DNA of 64,000 bases from Rhizobium sp. CF122 (GCF_000282035.1 NZ_AKKA01000021.1:1-64000); one strand, 5' to 3'; positions 9,405-21,097 are shown, numbered from the stretch's first letter. Program-made: numbers and translations. Notes: a model not told the origin generated them from the letters alone.

Positions 9405-10022
9405 ATGAGCAAGCGCGAATCGTCTAAGTACAAGATTGACCGCCGTATGGGCGAAAACATCTGGGGCCGTCCGAAGTCCCCGGTGAACCGCCGCGAATAC
9501 GGCCCGGGCCAGCATGGTCAGCGCCGCAAGGGCAAGCTTTCGGACTTCGGTGTGCAGCTGCGCGCCAAGCAGAAGCTCAAGGGCTACTACGGTGACCTGC
9601 GCGAAAAGCAGTTCCGTGCAATCTTCGCTGAAGCCGCCCGCCGCAAGGGTGACACCTCGGAAAACCTGATCGGTCTTCTGGAGTCCCGTCTGGACGCGAT
9701 CGTTTATCGCGCCAAGTTCGTTCCGACCGTTTTCGCTGCCCGCCAGTTCGTGAACCACGGCCACGTGACCGTGAACGGCGTCCGCGTCAACATCGGTTCC
9801 TACCGTTGCAAGGCTGGCGACGTCATCGAAGTTCGTCAGAAGTCGAAGCAGCTCGTTTCCGTTCTGGAATCGGTTGCTCTGGCTGAACGCGACGTTCCGG
9901 ACTACATCGAAGCCGACCATAACAAGATGGTTGCTACCTTCGCCCGCGTTCCCTCGCTCTCCGACGTCCCGTATCCGGTCGTCATGGAGCCGCATCTGGT
10001 GGTCGAATTCTATTCGCGTTAA
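9405..10022 (+). CDS. rpsD: 30S ribosomal protein S4
   Basis: A 205-residue ribosomal protein S4 of standard length. It binds 16S rRNA early in small-subunit assembly. The N-terminal [20 protein letters not shown] and GPGQHGQRR and the central S4 RNA-binding domain (about 95-155, [14 protein letters not shown] and [16 protein letters not shown]) are plain. It stands alone rather than in an rpsM-rpsK-rpoA operon, as is usual in rhizobia. GAAAGGAAATACG is a good ribosome binding site and decides the ATG at 9405. The gene is followed by two hairpins. Confidence 0.97.
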   Translation: MSKRESSKYKIDRRMGENIWGRPKSPVNRREYGPGQHGQRRKGKLSDFGVQLRAKQKLKGYYGDLREKQFRAIFAEAARRKGDTSENLIGLLESRLDAIVYRAKFVPTVFAARQFVNHGHVTVNGVRVNIGSYRCKAGDVIEVRQKSKQLVSVLESVALAERDVPDYIEADHNKMVATFARVPSLSDVPYPVVMEPHLVVEFYSR

Positions 10023-10031
10023 CGCATAACC

Positions 10032-10056
10032 CCGACAATCGAGTTTCGATTGTCGG
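10032..10056 (+). terminator. Hairpin after rpsD
   Basis: A perfect 11-bp stem (10032-10042 with 10046-10056) with a 3-base loop, starting 10 bases after the rpsD stop. It lacks a following T run, so it may stabilise the mRNA end rather than terminate by itself. Confidence 0.5.
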
Positions 10057-10146
10057 AAAGGCTTATGCGTCTCTTTAAGGGCTACTGCGTTCTTTGCGCG
10101 TCTTCAACACGTGGTGCAGTAGGATGCGAGGCGTTTTCGCATACGG

Positions 10147-10174
10147 AAAAGCCGCCTCTTGGGGCGGCTTTTTT
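10147..10174 (+). terminator. Strong rho-independent terminator before glsA
   Basis: A 10-bp stem (10147-10156 with 10163-10172) with a 6-base loop and a run of six T at 10169-10174. It lies only 18 bases upstream of the glsA start. Either it ends the rpsD transcript or it acts as an attenuator in a glsA leader. Confidence 0.75.
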
Positions 10175-10192
10175 GTTATCTGGGGAGATACG

Positions 10193-11122
10193 ATGACGGA
10201 CTTGCAGGCAGTTCTCGACAGCATCCACATGGAGCTGGCACCCCGTATCGGCGAGGGCAAGGTTGCGGACTACATTCCGGAACTCGCCAAGGTCGACGCG
10301 AATCAGTTTGGCTTGAGCGTGGTGACCATAGACGGCAAGGTCTACAGCGTCGGCCATGCGGATGTCCCGTTCTCCATCCAGAGCATCTCAAAGGTCTTCA
10401 TGCTGACGCTTGCGCTTGGCAAGGTCGGCGAGGGACTGTGGAAGCGCGTCGGCCGCGAACCTTCGGGCTCGGCGTTCAACTCGATCGTCCAGCTCGAGCA
10501 CGAGCAGGGTATTCCGCGCAATCCCTTCATCAACGCGGGCGCAATCGCCGTGACCGATGTCGTCATGGCCGGCCATGCGCCGCGCGAGGCGATCGGTGAG
10601 TTGCTGCGCTTCGTTCGCTATCTCGCGGATGATGAGTCGGTGACGATTGACGACCGTGTCGCAAAGTCCGAGACGCAGACGGGATACCGCAATTTTGCGC
10701 TCGCCAACTTCATGCGGGCCTATCGCAATCTCGACCATCCAGTCGATCACGTACTCGGCGTCTATTTCCATCAATGCGCCCTGTCGATGACCTGCGAACA
10801 ACTGGCGAAGGCGGGGCTGTTCCTCGCTGCACGTGGCAGCAATCCGATGACCGGCCACTCGGTCGTGTCACCGAAGCGGGCCCGGCGCATCAATGCGCTG
10901 ATGCTGACGTGCGGTCATTATGACGGCTCCGGCGACTTCGCCTACCATGTCGGCCTTCCCGGCAAGAGCGGTGTTGGCGGAGGCATCTTTGCGGTGGCGC
11001 CCGGCATTGCCTCGATTGCGGTCTGGTCTCCGGGTCTCAACGAGGTCGGCAACTCGCAGCTCGGCGCTGTCGCGCTCGAAATGCTGGCTGCCCGGACTGG
11101 ATGGTCGGTTTTCGGCGATTGA
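10193..11122 (+). CDS. glsA: Glutaminase A
   Basis: A 309-residue serine-dependent glutaminase, hydrolysing glutamine to glutamate and ammonia. The beta-lactamase-like catalytic SxxK motif is seen as SISK at residues 64-67, with NPFINAGA and [12 protein letters not shown] also typical of the family. The start at 10193 is set by GGGGAG seven bases upstream; the open frame further upstream runs through a terminator hairpin and is not coding. Length matches the family. Confidence 0.95.
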   Translation: MTDLQAVLDSIHMELAPRIGEGKVADYIPELAKVDANQFGLSVVTIDGKVYSVGHADVPFSIQSISKVFMLTLALGKVGEGLWKRVGREPSGSAFNSIVQLEHEQGIPRNPFINAGAIAVTDVVMAGHAPREAIGELLRFVRYLADDESVTIDDRVAKSETQTGYRNFALANFMRAYRNLDHPVDHVLGVYFHQCALSMTCEQLAKAGLFLAARGSNPMTGHSVVSPKRARRINALMLTCGHYDGSGDFAYHVGLPGKSGVGGGIFAVAPGIASIAVWSPGLNEVGNSQLGAVALEMLAARTGWSVFGD

Positions 11123-11181
11123 TGCTGGGTTGTCGTGGCGCTTTCTGCTAAGGCGGAGGCAGACTCTGATTGGACGAGAGA

Positions 11182-12066
11182 ATGAACATCGCAGCCAACA
11201 TCGCCGATGAGTTGGAAACGCCGACCGCGGACGACGCCGTCGCACACGCGCTCTTTGCCGATGCGCCGAACTCGGTGTCGTTCAACAAGCTGCGCAAGCG
11301 GCTGCTGCGCAACGTCAGGCAGGCATTCGACGATTTTGCGATGCTGAAGGGCCAGAAGCGTTGGCTGATCGGCCTCTCTGGCGGCAAGGACTCTTATGGG
11401 CTGCTGGCTCTTCTGCTCGACCTGCAGTGGCGCGGCCTGCTTCCGGTGGAACTGGTCGCCTGCAATCTCGACCAGGGGCAGCCGAACTTTCCCAAGCATA
11501 TCCTGCCTGACTATCTCACGAAGATCGGTGTCAAACACCGCATCGAGTATCGCGATACCTATTCGATCGTGAAGGAAAAGGTTCCGGAGGGCGCGACCTA
11601 TTGTTCGCTCTGTTCGCGTCTGCGGCGGGGCAATCTCTACCGGATCGCCAAGGAGGAGGGCTGTGACGCATTGGTGCTCGGCCACCACCGCGAGGATATT
11701 CTCGAGACCTTCTTCATGAACTTCTTCCATGGCGGGCGGCTCGCGTCGATGCCGGCCAAGCTGCTAAATGACGAGGGCAACCTCATGGTTTTGCGCCCGC
11801 TCGCCTACTGCGCCGAAGACGACATGGCAAAGTTTGCGGCGGCCATGCAGTTCCCGATCATTCCTTGTGATCTCTGCGGCTCCCAGGACGGGCTGCAGCG
11901 CAATGCGATGAAGGAGATGCTCGCCGATTTCGAGCGGCGCATGCCGGGCCGCAAGGATACGATGCTGCGGGCGCTTGCGCATGTGAACCCGTCGCATCTG
12001 CTTGATCCCAAGCTTTTCGATTTCGCCGGCCTGATGGCCGGAGAGACCGCGCCGAAGAGCGAATAG
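11182..12066 (+). CDS. ttcA: tRNA 2-thiocytidine(32) synthetase
   Basis: A 294-residue PP-loop ATPase. The PP-loop SGGKDS is at residues 66-71, and the iron-sulfur/catalytic cysteines are in CSLC (C141, C144) and CDLCGSQ (C232), matching TtcA, which thiolates C32 of certain tRNAs using an Fe-S cluster. It therefore depends on Fe-S and cysteine desulfurase activity of the kind encoded by the suf operon in this window. The start may instead be TTG at 11170 (four residues longer). It follows glsA after 59 bases. Confidence 0.93.
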   Translation: MNIAANIADELETPTADDAVAHALFADAPNSVSFNKLRKRLLRNVRQAFDDFAMLKGQKRWLIGLSGGKDSYGLLALLLDLQWRGLLPVELVACNLDQGQPNFPKHILPDYLTKIGVKHRIEYRDTYSIVKEKVPEGATYCSLCSRLRRGNLYRIAKEEGCDALVLGHHREDILETFFMNFFHGGRLASMPAKLLNDEGNLMVLRPLAYCAEDDMAKFAAAMQFPIIPCDLCGSQDGLQRNAMKEMLADFERRMPGRKDTMLRALAHVNPSHLLDPKLFDFAGLMAGETAPKSE

Positions 12067-12095
12067 TCGGCGCTCACGCCAAAGAAGGAAAGTCC

Positions 12096-12920
12096 ATGAG
12101 TTCCACGATAGATGTAGCGACGCTTGCCGATCTTCTGAGGCGGGCGGCGAAGGCAGAGATATTGCCGCGTTTCCGTCGACTTGGGAGCGATGACGTGCGC
12201 GCCAAGAGCGAGGCGACCGATCTGGTGACGGAGGCCGACCTGCAGGCCGAGCGGATGATCAAGGCGGAAGCAGCCACGCTCTGGCCAGATGCCCTGTTCA
12301 TCGGCGAGGAGTCGGTCGCCGCAGATCCGGCGCTGCTCGGCAAGCTCGAGGGTGCGGATCTTGCTATCGTCGTGGATCCCGTTGATGGGACGTTCAATTT
12401 CGCATCGGGCATTCCAGCCTTCGGCGTCATGGCGTCCGTGGTGTCCAAGGGCGAAACGGTTGCCGGCATCATCTACGACCCGATGGGCGACGATTGGGTG
12501 ATCGGAGAGAAGGGCAGTGGCGCATGGCTTCGGCGTCCTGACGGGGAGGCGGAACGGCTTTCGGTCGCAGCACCTGTCGCGCTGGAGGAGATGGTCGGTA
12601 TGGCATCGACCGGATTCCTGCCGAAACCGAAGCGTGGCGAGATCCTTGCCAACCTCGCCAAGGTTCGGTTTCTTGCCAACTATCGCTGCGCGGCCCACGA
12701 ATACCGCGCCTTTGCGAGCGGTCATGTGCACTATCTCATGTATAACAAGCTGATGCCCTGGGATCATCTTGCAGGCACGCTTCTCAGCATCGAGGCCGGT
12801 GCTTATGCAGCGCGTTTTGACGGCTCGCCCTACCTGCCGCATCACACCAGCGGTGGTTTGCTGATTGCGCCTGACAAGGAGAGCTGGGATATCCTCCGGC
12901 GCGAGGTTTTCACGGTCTAG
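12096..12920 (+). CDS. Inositol monophosphatase family phosphatase
   Basis: A 274-residue metal-dependent phosphatase. The two family signatures are visible: GEES (70-73) and DPVDGTFNF (94-102), and near the C-terminus PWDHLAGTLLS. The Asp and Glu residues that hold Mg2+ are all present. Substrates in this family range from inositol phosphate to 3'-phosphoadenosine phosphate and histidinol phosphate, so the specific substrate is open. AAGAAGGAAAG precedes the ATG. It follows ttcA after 29 bases, probably co-transcribed. Confidence 0.9.
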   Translation: MSSTIDVATLADLLRRAAKAEILPRFRRLGSDDVRAKSEATDLVTEADLQAERMIKAEAATLWPDALFIGEESVAADPALLGKLEGADLAIVVDPVDGTFNFASGIPAFGVMASVVSKGETVAGIIYDPMGDDWVIGEKGSGAWLRRPDGEAERLSVAAPVALEEMVGMASTGFLPKPKRGEILANLAKVRFLANYRCAAHEYRAFASGHVHYLMYNKLMPWDHLAGTLLSIEAGAYAARFDGSPYLPHHTSGGLLIAPDKESWDILRREVFTV

Positions 12921-12954
12921 CGCCAAGCGAGCGAACCTCGCGACTCCCTTGGAG

Positions 12955-12973
12955 AAGACGTGAAATACGTCTT
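12955..12973 (+). terminator. Weak hairpin after the IMPase-family gene
   Basis: A perfect 7-bp stem (12955-12961 with 12967-12973) with a 5-base loop, 34 bases after the stop, without a T run. It may mark the transcript end. The rest of 12921-13181 shows no gene. Confidence 0.3.
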
Positions 12974-13181
12974 GTGCAGAAGTGGCAGCTAGTCTGCGCG
13001 TTTGGACCGACGGTGCGCCGCATCATATCGGCTGCCGTCGCTCCATTCGGTTTCCTTATGAGAAGCTGACCCGCTAGTGGCAAGGGCCATTCGATGGTGC
13101 TTGCACACAAACATACAAGACAAGAGTGTGCGCCAGGCCTAGAGGTTCTTTCGTCTTTCGAGAACCACGTGGAGAGGGGCG

Positions 13182-13778
13182 ATGGATACCGCTCAGGCGC
13201 TGGCCTTCCTGCTGTTTGCATTCATCGCGGCGGTCACGCCGGGGCCAAGCAACACCATGATCCTGTCCACCGGTGCGACCGTCGGCACTTTGAGAGGCAT
13301 TGGCTGTCCGCTCGGTGCGTCACTGGGCATGGGAGTGATGATCGTTCTAAGTGCCTTCGGTGTCGGAGAAATTGTCGCCGCTGTACCAGCTATCGTAACG
13401 GCGATGAAAGTGGCCGGTTCTCTGTTCCTGCTGTGGCTTGCCTGGAAGATCGTCAATGCCGGCACTTTTGAGGCGGATAGCCCGGCACAGGCGGCGGGAT
13501 TTCTGCAGGCTTTTCTGTTCCAGTGGTTGAACCCAAAAGGGTGGCTGGTCGCCCTGAGCGCGGGCAGCACCTATCTTGTGTCCCCGCAGCATGCCCAAAC
13601 CAGCGGCGCCCTATGGATGGGGACGCTGTTTGCTGCTGTGGCTTTTCCGGCCGGGCTGCTATGGCTTGTCTTGGGCGCACTCATGGCCCAACTTCTCCGG
13701 GCACAACGTTCGGCCAAGCTTTTCAATATCGCCATGGCATCGGCACTGGCTGTATCGGTTGTTCTAGTGTGGCGCTAA
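13182..13778 (+). CDS. LysE family amino-acid exporter
   Basis: A 198-residue inner-membrane protein with about six hydrophobic segments. The family pattern near the N-terminus, TPGPSNTMIL, followed by a glycine-rich second helix (GIGCPLGASLGMG) and QWLNPKGWLVAL in the middle, marks the LysE/RhtB superfamily of amino-acid and metabolite exporters. The exported compound is unknown. GGAGAGGGG lies just before the ATG. Standalone; convergent with the efflux genes on the minus strand. Confidence 0.88.
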   Translation: MDTAQALAFLLFAFIAAVTPGPSNTMILSTGATVGTLRGIGCPLGASLGMGVMIVLSAFGVGEIVAAVPAIVTAMKVAGSLFLLWLAWKIVNAGTFEADSPAQAAGFLQAFLFQWLNPKGWLVALSAGSTYLVSPQHAQTSGALWMGTLFAAVAFPAGLLWLVLGALMAQLLRAQRSAKLFNIAMASALAVSVVLVWR

Positions 13779-13794
13779 CTCCCTGAGGCAGTGG

Positions 13795-13819
13795 CGCCCG
13801 CAACGGCATGTTGCGGGCG
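13795..13819. terminator. Hairpin between convergent LysE and MFS genes
   Basis: A perfect 10-bp GC-rich stem (13795-13804 with 13810-13819) with a 5-base loop, placed between two converging genes, so it may serve both. There is no clear T run on either side. Confidence 0.5.
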
Positions 13820-13861
13820 ATACGCTATGCGTTCAAACGGGAGAGACAGACCGGTCGGCTT

Positions 13862-15142
13862 CTAGAAGTGGCCGGCGCCGGAATCGAGCTGCGGGCTGTC
13901 GCCAGGATGCGTGAAGAGCTTGCCGCCTTCCGCCCAGAGCGTTGCCGCGATGCTGATCGCACCGAACACTGCGAAGCCGCCGAAGAGCGGCTGGACCGTG
14001 CCGTTGAACAGCTGGCCGACGGTGCCACCGAGGATCGCGCCGATGGTCGTCGACACGAAGCCGGTGATGGCGGTTGCCGTGCCGGCCAGGTTGCCCATCG
14101 GTTCCAGGCTGATTGCCGTGAAGTTGGTGGCTATGACCGCAAACATCATCAGCAGGATCGTGAAGAGCGCATAGGCGAAGGCGAAATCGGGGCGACCGCC
14201 GAGTGCTTTGACATAGCCGATCGCTGAAACGATCGTGAACAGGATCATGGCGACGTGCGAGATGCGGCGCATGCCGAACTTGCGGACGAAGAAGCCGTTG
14301 GCGAAGTTTGCTACCGCGATACCTCCCGCCGTCGCCGCAAAGGCGATCGGCAACCAGTCGCCGAGACCATAGACCTCGCCGAAGACCTGCTGGACCGAGA
14401 TCACATAGGCGCTGATGACGCCGGTGAACATGGTCAGGCCGATCATGTAGCCGCAGGTGATCTTGTTGGTCAGGACGGTCTTGAAGCCGTCGACGACGGA
14501 GCCGACCGACAGGGGGATACGTTCTTCCTTCGGGAGAGATTCCTTGAGACGCAGCAGTGCCCATAGAAACAGGATGGCGCCAACGAGGCCGAGCAGGATG
14601 AATATCCAGTGCCAGTTGGCATAGGTGATAATCAACTGACCGACCGAAGGTGCCACGATCGGAACGATCATGAAGACGATCATGACGTAGGACATCACGC
14701 GCGCCATTTCGCGGCCACCGAAGCAGTCACGGACGATCGCCATCGTGGTGATGCGGACGGCTGCGCCGCCGAGGCCCTGAACGAAACGCATGATCAACAG
14801 CATTTCGAAGCTGCCTGTGGCAGCAGCGGCGAACATGGCGAGCACGTAGACCGCCAAGCCTCCAAGCAGGATGTTCCGGCGGCCGAACGTATCCGACAAG
14901 CTGCCGAAGATGATCTGCGAAACGCCGAAGCCGAGGAAGAAGACGCCGATCACGAGCTGCGCGTCGTTGGCGTTGATAACGCCGAATGAATGGCCGATCG
15001 CGGGCAGGGACGGCAACATGCTATCGATCGCCATGGCGACGCTGGCGGTCATGATGGCGATGGTGATGACAAATTCGACGAAGCCCATGCCTATTCGGCC
15101 GGAGCCCTGATTTTCAACATGTGGTTTATGCAGTGGCGTCAT
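13862..15142 (-). CDS. Bcr/CflA-type MFS drug efflux transporter (downstream copy)
   Basis: A 426-residue MFS protein with 12 predicted membrane helices. The FGSLSDTFGRRNILLGG loop 2-3 motif and the paired acidic residue in the first helix (MAIDSMLPSLPAIG) are typical of the Bcr/CflA drug-resistance branch. It lies 35 bases downstream of a paralogue on the same strand, so they form a tandem pair probably made by duplication. Drug or metabolite export by proton antiport is the family role; the substrate is unknown. Confidence 0.87.
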   Translation of the reverse strand: MTPLHKPHVENQGSGRIGMGFVEFVITIAIMTASVAMAIDSMLPSLPAIGHSFGVINANDAQLVIGVFFLGFGVSQIIFGSLSDTFGRRNILLGGLAVYVLAMFAAAATGSFEMLLIMRFVQGLGGAAVRITTMAIVRDCFGGREMARVMSYVMIVFMIVPIVAPSVGQLIITYANWHWIFILLGLVGAILFLWALLRLKESLPKEERIPLSVGSVVDGFKTVLTNKITCGYMIGLTMFTGVISAYVISVQQVFGEVYGLGDWLPIAFAATAGGIAVANFANGFFVRKFGMRRISHVAMILFTIVSAIGYVKALGGRPDFAFAYALFTILLMMFAVIATNFTAISLEPMGNLAGTATAITGFVSTTIGAILGGTVGQLFNGTVQPLFGGFAVFGAISIAATLWAEGGKLFTHPGDSPQLDSGAGHF

Positions 15143-15177
15143 AATGGAAATCCTGAAATACGAGGCGGGTGACCCGA

Positions 15178-16425
15178 TCAGACCGCGGGATTATGCGGCT
15201 GGAAGAGACGCCCCTTTTCTGCGATCAAAACGAAGATCAGGCCGATGATCGAGACGGTGAAATAGCCCGCGACCATCGGCAGAGCGGTACCGTTGAAAGC
15301 TTGGCCGATGCCGGCGCCGATCAGCGCGCCCCCGACGGTGCTCATGAAGCCGAGGACGGACGAAGCCGTTCCCGCAACATGGCCGAGCGGTTCCATGGCA
15401 AGCGAATTGAAGTTGGAGCCAATCCAGCCGAACTGGAACATCGCCAGGCCGAAGAAGCCGATGAAGAGCGGGAAGGGCATCGGGTGCGGACCCAGCAGAA
15501 GGGCCAGAAGCCAGATGGTATTGATCGTGATAAAGCCGGCCAATGCACCATGGGAAAGCCGCCGCATGCCGAACTTCCCGACAAGCCGCGAGTTCAGGAA
15601 TGACGAGAGCGACATGAAGACGGCGACGCCGGCAAAAGCGAAGGGGAAGTAGACGCCTAGCCCGTAGATGCCGACGTAAATCTGCTGCGCGGAATTGATG
15701 AAGCCGAACAGTGAGCCGAAGATGAAGGTGCTGGCGATCGTGTAGCAGAGCGCGATCCGGTTCGTCAGCACGAGCTTGAAACCACCGATCACTGAACGGG
15801 CGGTGAAGGGGCGAACGTTCAAGGGATGCAGGGTCTCGGGAAGGCGAAGATAGGCCCAGCCCGAAATCAGTGCAGCCATGACGGCGATGAATACGAAGAT
15901 CAGATGCCAGCTGCCGAAGAACATGATGATCTGGCCGCTGCCCGGCGCGATGACGGGGACGATCATGAAGACCATCATGATCAGCGACATGACCTCCGCC
16001 ATCTGCCGGCCGCCGTAGATATCACGAACGATGGATATCGTGATGACGCGGGTGGCCGCCGAACCAATGCCCTGAACGAAACGAAGCGCAAGCAACCCCG
16101 CAAAGGACGGTACCAGCGCGATCCCGAGCGCGGAACAGATATAGATGACGAGGCCGATCAGGAGCGGCAGGCGACGGCCGAAGCGGTCTGAGAGGGGGCC
16201 ATAGAAGAGTTGCGCCGAGCCGAAACCAAGCAGATAGGCGGAAACGACGAATTGACGGTGATTTTCGCTTTCGACGCCGAGGCTTGCGCCGATCTGCTGA
16301 AGCGCCGGAAGCATGATGTCGATCGCAAGCGAATTGACCGCCATCAGGAAGGCGGCGAGCGCAATGAACTCCCCTTTGCCCATGGGCAATTGGCCCGCGT
16401 GCACGGCTTGTGATGAATCTGTCAC
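15178..16425 (-). CDS. Bcr/CflA-type MFS drug efflux transporter (upstream copy)
   Basis: A 415-residue MFS protein with 12 helices, clearly paralogous to the next gene. It has the same loop motif (YGPLSDRFGRRLPLLIG), the same first-helix pattern with an acidic residue (LAIDIMLPALQQIG), and the same PVIAPGSGQ region in helix 5. The start codon is GTG at 16425. A hairpin at 16450-16472 lies just upstream and could be an operator or leader element. It reads in the same direction as grxD but is separated from it by a hairpin. Confidence 0.87.
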   Translation of the reverse strand: MTDSSQAVHAGQLPMGKGEFIALAAFLMAVNSLAIDIMLPALQQIGASLGVESENHRQFVVSAYLLGFGSAQLFYGPLSDRFGRRLPLLIGLVIYICSALGIALVPSFAGLLALRFVQGIGSAATRVITISIVRDIYGGRQMAEVMSLIMMVFMIVPVIAPGSGQIIMFFGSWHLIFVFIAVMAALISGWAYLRLPETLHPLNVRPFTARSVIGGFKLVLTNRIALCYTIASTFIFGSLFGFINSAQQIYVGIYGLGVYFPFAFAGVAVFMSLSSFLNSRLVGKFGMRRLSHGALAGFITINTIWLLALLLGPHPMPFPLFIGFFGLAMFQFGWIGSNFNSLAMEPLGHVAGTASSVLGFMSTVGGALIGAGIGQAFNGTALPMVAGYFTVSIIGLIFVLIAEKGRLFQPHNPAV

Positions 16426-16449
16426 AATGGAATTCCCATAAACGGGCCA

Positions 16450-16472
16450 AGGCGCTGTTCAGCACAGCGCCT
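16450..16472. promoter_or_regulatory. Inverted repeat before the MFS tandem pair
   Basis: A perfect 8-bp inverted repeat (16450-16457 with 16465-16472) with a 7-base centre, 25 bases upstream of the GTG start of the first efflux gene. The position suits a repressor site or a leader hairpin; no binding protein is implied by the sequence. Confidence 0.35.
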
Positions 16473-16497
16473 CGGACTCAAAATACAAGATTTGGAA

Positions 16498-16515
16498 ACC
16501 GGGCGGACGCCCGGT
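16498..16515 (-). terminator. Hairpin after grxD
   Basis: A perfect 7-bp GC-rich stem (16498-16504 with 16509-16515) with a 4-base loop, 11 bases beyond the grxD stop on the minus strand, followed by a short T stretch. Plausible terminator separating grxD from the efflux genes. Confidence 0.5.
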
Positions 16516-16526
16516 GACCGGACAGG

Positions 16527-16862
16527 TCAGGCGGCGCCGCGAACGGTGACGCCGTGTTCCTGCAGGTGCTGCTGCAATTCACCGGCCTGGAACATTTCCC
16601 GGACGATGTCGCAGCCGCCGATGAACTCGCCCTTTACGTAGAGCTGCGGGATCGTCGGCCAGTTTGAATAATCCTTGATGCCCTGGCGGATTTCGGAGTC
16701 AGCGAGCACGTTGATGCCCTTGTAGTCGACGCCGATGTAATCGAGAATCTGCACGACCTGGCCGGAGAATCCACACTGCGGAAACTGCGGCGTTCCCTTC
16801 ATGAAGAGGACGACGTCGTTGCTCTTGATTTCGTTGTCGATGAATTCGTTGATACCGCTCAT
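16527..16862 (-). CDS. grxD: Monothiol glutaredoxin, Grx4 family
   Basis: A 111-residue monothiol glutaredoxin with the CGFS active site at residues 30-33 and the GTPQFPQ stretch before it. Family members bind a [2Fe-2S] cluster through glutathione, often with a BolA partner, and act in Fe-S trafficking and iron sensing. bolA is encoded 1.5 kb away on the same strand; in related genomes the two are usually adjacent, so the 17148-18299 gene appears to be inserted between them here. Confidence 0.95.
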   Translation of the reverse strand: MSGINEFIDNEIKSNDVVLFMKGTPQFPQCGFSGQVVQILDYIGVDYKGINVLADSEIRQGIKDYSNWPTIPQLYVKGEFIGGCDIVREMFQAGELQQHLQEHGVTVRGAA

Positions 16863-17147
16863 AGGGACCTAATCCTTTCCACAGGCGAGTTAAAGGCCCG
16901 CCGTTTCAATCGTTAAGCTTAGATAGCATGTGATCGCCGGAATTCCAGCAGGCGCCGGCAAAAAAAGAGCACCCTATCGGTTTGCAGACGGCGGATTGTT
17001 GCGCTTGCGTTACGCCCTCCACTGAAGCGATACGACGAGGTACGAGTGGCGCGCGTTTCGCACGGGAAATTACCCGGATTTCGCCACAATTCTCGCCGAT
17101 TGCGGCGCAGCAATTATCTGCCGTGCCCGCGGCAAAGAAAGAAAATA

Positions 17148-18299
17148 ATGACAGTGATTTCGAAAAGGGTCGTTCTCCATTTTCCGGGGTTCGAGCCACT
17201 TGACGGGCGTGCTCACATCGCTCGCTACCAACGCTCAGCAAAGCAAAGTGCGGCTGTTTGGGATTTCTCAGTGCTGACAGGTGAACCGGAATACGGACCG
17301 GATTCAACGAGCTTCAAGGTGAGGGCGAGCGCGGATGGCTGGGAAACCAACAGCCATATCCATGTCTTCGACCACGACGCTCTCGTGGAAAAGCTTAGAG
17401 CTGGCAGCCGGGCGACACAGATCCTCTCAGGTTTTCGGAGCGCTTTGCAGGTCATCGCCTTTGGTGGGATGGCGGGTTATTTCAGGCATGCCTGGCGATT
17501 CGGATTGTTCTTCATCTTTCCGTTTCTGATGATGATTCTGGGCTTTGCGCTCAGTGCGACGATCGCTGTTATACCGATCGGTACGGAGTTGCCCGCCCTT
17601 CATCTTCTGTGGAGCGTGGCACTAGCGTTATGTTTCTTCATCTTTGCGTTTCTGCCTTTTGCCGAACGTTTCTACACATTGCATCTTTTCGCGGACTGGC
17701 GCATGGCGGTGGCTCTTGCTCGGATGAGCGATCCAGAATTCAATCAATGGCTCGATCACTGCGCCACTGCCGCCCGGGCAGCCTTGTCGGAGACTGCGGA
17801 CGAATACGTCATCTCATCTCACAGCATGGGCTCCAGCGTTGCTGCGCATGTGATCGGCACACTTCTCGAGCGATATCCGGATATTTTCGCCGGCAAGAGG
17901 GTGATCTTTGCGACGCTCGGGTCAGCAATCCTTCAGTGTGCTTTGTTGCGTCCCGCGCAATTGCTGCGGTCACGGGTGGGCCTGATTGCGCGATGCGACA
18001 ACGTTTACTGGCTCGATGTCCAGTGCCTGACCGACGCAATCCATTTCTATAAAGTGCCGGTGGTGGCGGTTTGCGGGCATGGCTATCTACGGCCTGCCAG
18101 GATGGTGTTCATCCGCGTCAAGCAGATGCTAACCGTTGAACACTACAGGAAGATCAAGAAGGACTTTCTGCGCGTGCATCGGCAGTACGTCCTGGGGCCG
18201 GACTTGCGGGCTCCCTTCGACTTCACGCTGCTGACCGCCGGTCCACGGTCGGGCTCGGTCTTTGCAGAAGGTGGCTACAGCAAAATGCCCGGCTTGTGA
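17148..18299 (+). CDS. Membrane-inserted alpha/beta-hydrolase-like protein of unknown function
   Basis: A 383-residue protein I do not recognise as a named family. The N-terminus begins like a hydrolase strand plus oxyanion turn (VVLHFPGFEP, residues 8-17). Two hydrophobic segments follow (about 117-144 and 150-172). After them comes SHSMGSS (224-230), a serine-nucleophile elbow with S226 and the first glycine replaced by serine. Possible acid and base residues are D290 and H311. This suggests a lipase or esterase anchored in the inner membrane. The start at 17148 gives the hydrolase-like N-terminus; upstream codons are compositionally unlike it. It lies between grxD and bolA, transcribed against both. 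Confidence 0.7.
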   Translation: MTVISKRVVLHFPGFEPLDGRAHIARYQRSAKQSAAVWDFSVLTGEPEYGPDSTSFKVRASADGWETNSHIHVFDHDALVEKLRAGSRATQILSGFRSALQVIAFGGMAGYFRHAWRFGLFFIFPFLMMILGFALSATIAVIPIGTELPALHLLWSVALALCFFIFAFLPFAERFYTLHLFADWRMAVALARMSDPEFNQWLDHCATAARAALSETADEYVISSHSMGSSVAAHVIGTLLERYPDIFAGKRVIFATLGSAILQCALLRPAQLLRSRVGLIARCDNVYWLDVQCLTDAIHFYKVPVVAVCGHGYLRPARMVFIRVKQMLTVEHYRKIKKDFLRVHRQYVLGPDLRAPFDFTLLTAGPRSGSVFAEGGYSKMPGL

Positions 18300-18312
18300 C
18301 CGGGCATTTTGC
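18280..18312. terminator. Bidirectional terminator between hydrolase-like gene and bolA
   Basis: A perfect 13-bp inverted repeat (18280-18292 with 18300-18312) and a 7-base loop. The stop codon of the plus-strand gene (18297-18299) lies in the loop, so the terminator is built partly from coding sequence. It serves both converging genes. Confidence 0.75.
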
Positions 18313-18320
18313 ATTCGATA

Positions 18321-18554
18321 TCAATCAGGTGCCGATGTCTGCAGCGCCAGGGCATGCAATATGCCGCCCATGTTACCCTTGAGAGCCTCGTAGACCATCT
18401 GGTGCTGCTGCACGCGGCTCTTGCCGCGAAAGGCTTCCGCGACCACCTCAGCCGCATAATGGTCGCCGTCGCCGGCGAGATCGCGGATGGTTACCTTGGC
18501 GCCGGGGATGCCGGCCTTGATCATGTCTTCGATATCACCGGGTTTCATAGGCAT
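18321..18554 (-). CDS. bolA: BolA family protein
   Basis: A 77-residue BolA protein, standard for the short alphaproteobacterial type. The conserved RVQQHQMVYEAL motif with its invariant histidine and the ending LHALAL are present. BolA proteins pair with monothiol glutaredoxins to hold a [2Fe-2S] cluster, which fits grxD nearby. AAGGAG lies upstream of the ATG at 18554; the second ATG at 18548 is a weaker alternative. It begins 19 bases after the purL stop, so it is probably in the purL transcript. Confidence 0.93.
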   Translation of the reverse strand: MPMKPGDIEDMIKAGIPGAKVTIRDLAGDGDHYAAEVVAEAFRGKSRVQQHQMVYEALKGNMGGILHALALQTSAPD

Positions 18555-18573
18555 GATCGTTACTCCTTGCGCA

Positions 18574-20892
<2,319 letters not shown>

Positions 20893-21097
20893 CTAACAGA
20901 CGGCGGGTATACAGGGAGCCAACTGCGCCGCTTAAAACTTGTAACCGACCTGATGCAGGCGCGCGTCATGCCGTTGCTCGGACCGTCGCAGAGATTGGTA
21001 TGGGACGAATGGGCGTACCATCGATGATCGTTGGGTAAAGCGACTTTTGCCGACCGGCGCTGTTTTGTCGCCGGTCAGCGGCCCCGTCGCCGCAATC

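Noticed and set aside
10094..10192. N-terminal extension of glsA upstream of 10193
   Set aside because: It would translate through a strong terminator hairpin. The start at 10193 has a good ribosome binding site and gives the family N-terminus.
21052..21076. 8-bp inverted repeat past the MocR stop as a terminator
   Set aside because: The loop is 9 bases and there is no T run on the minus strand. It is too weak to list as a terminator.
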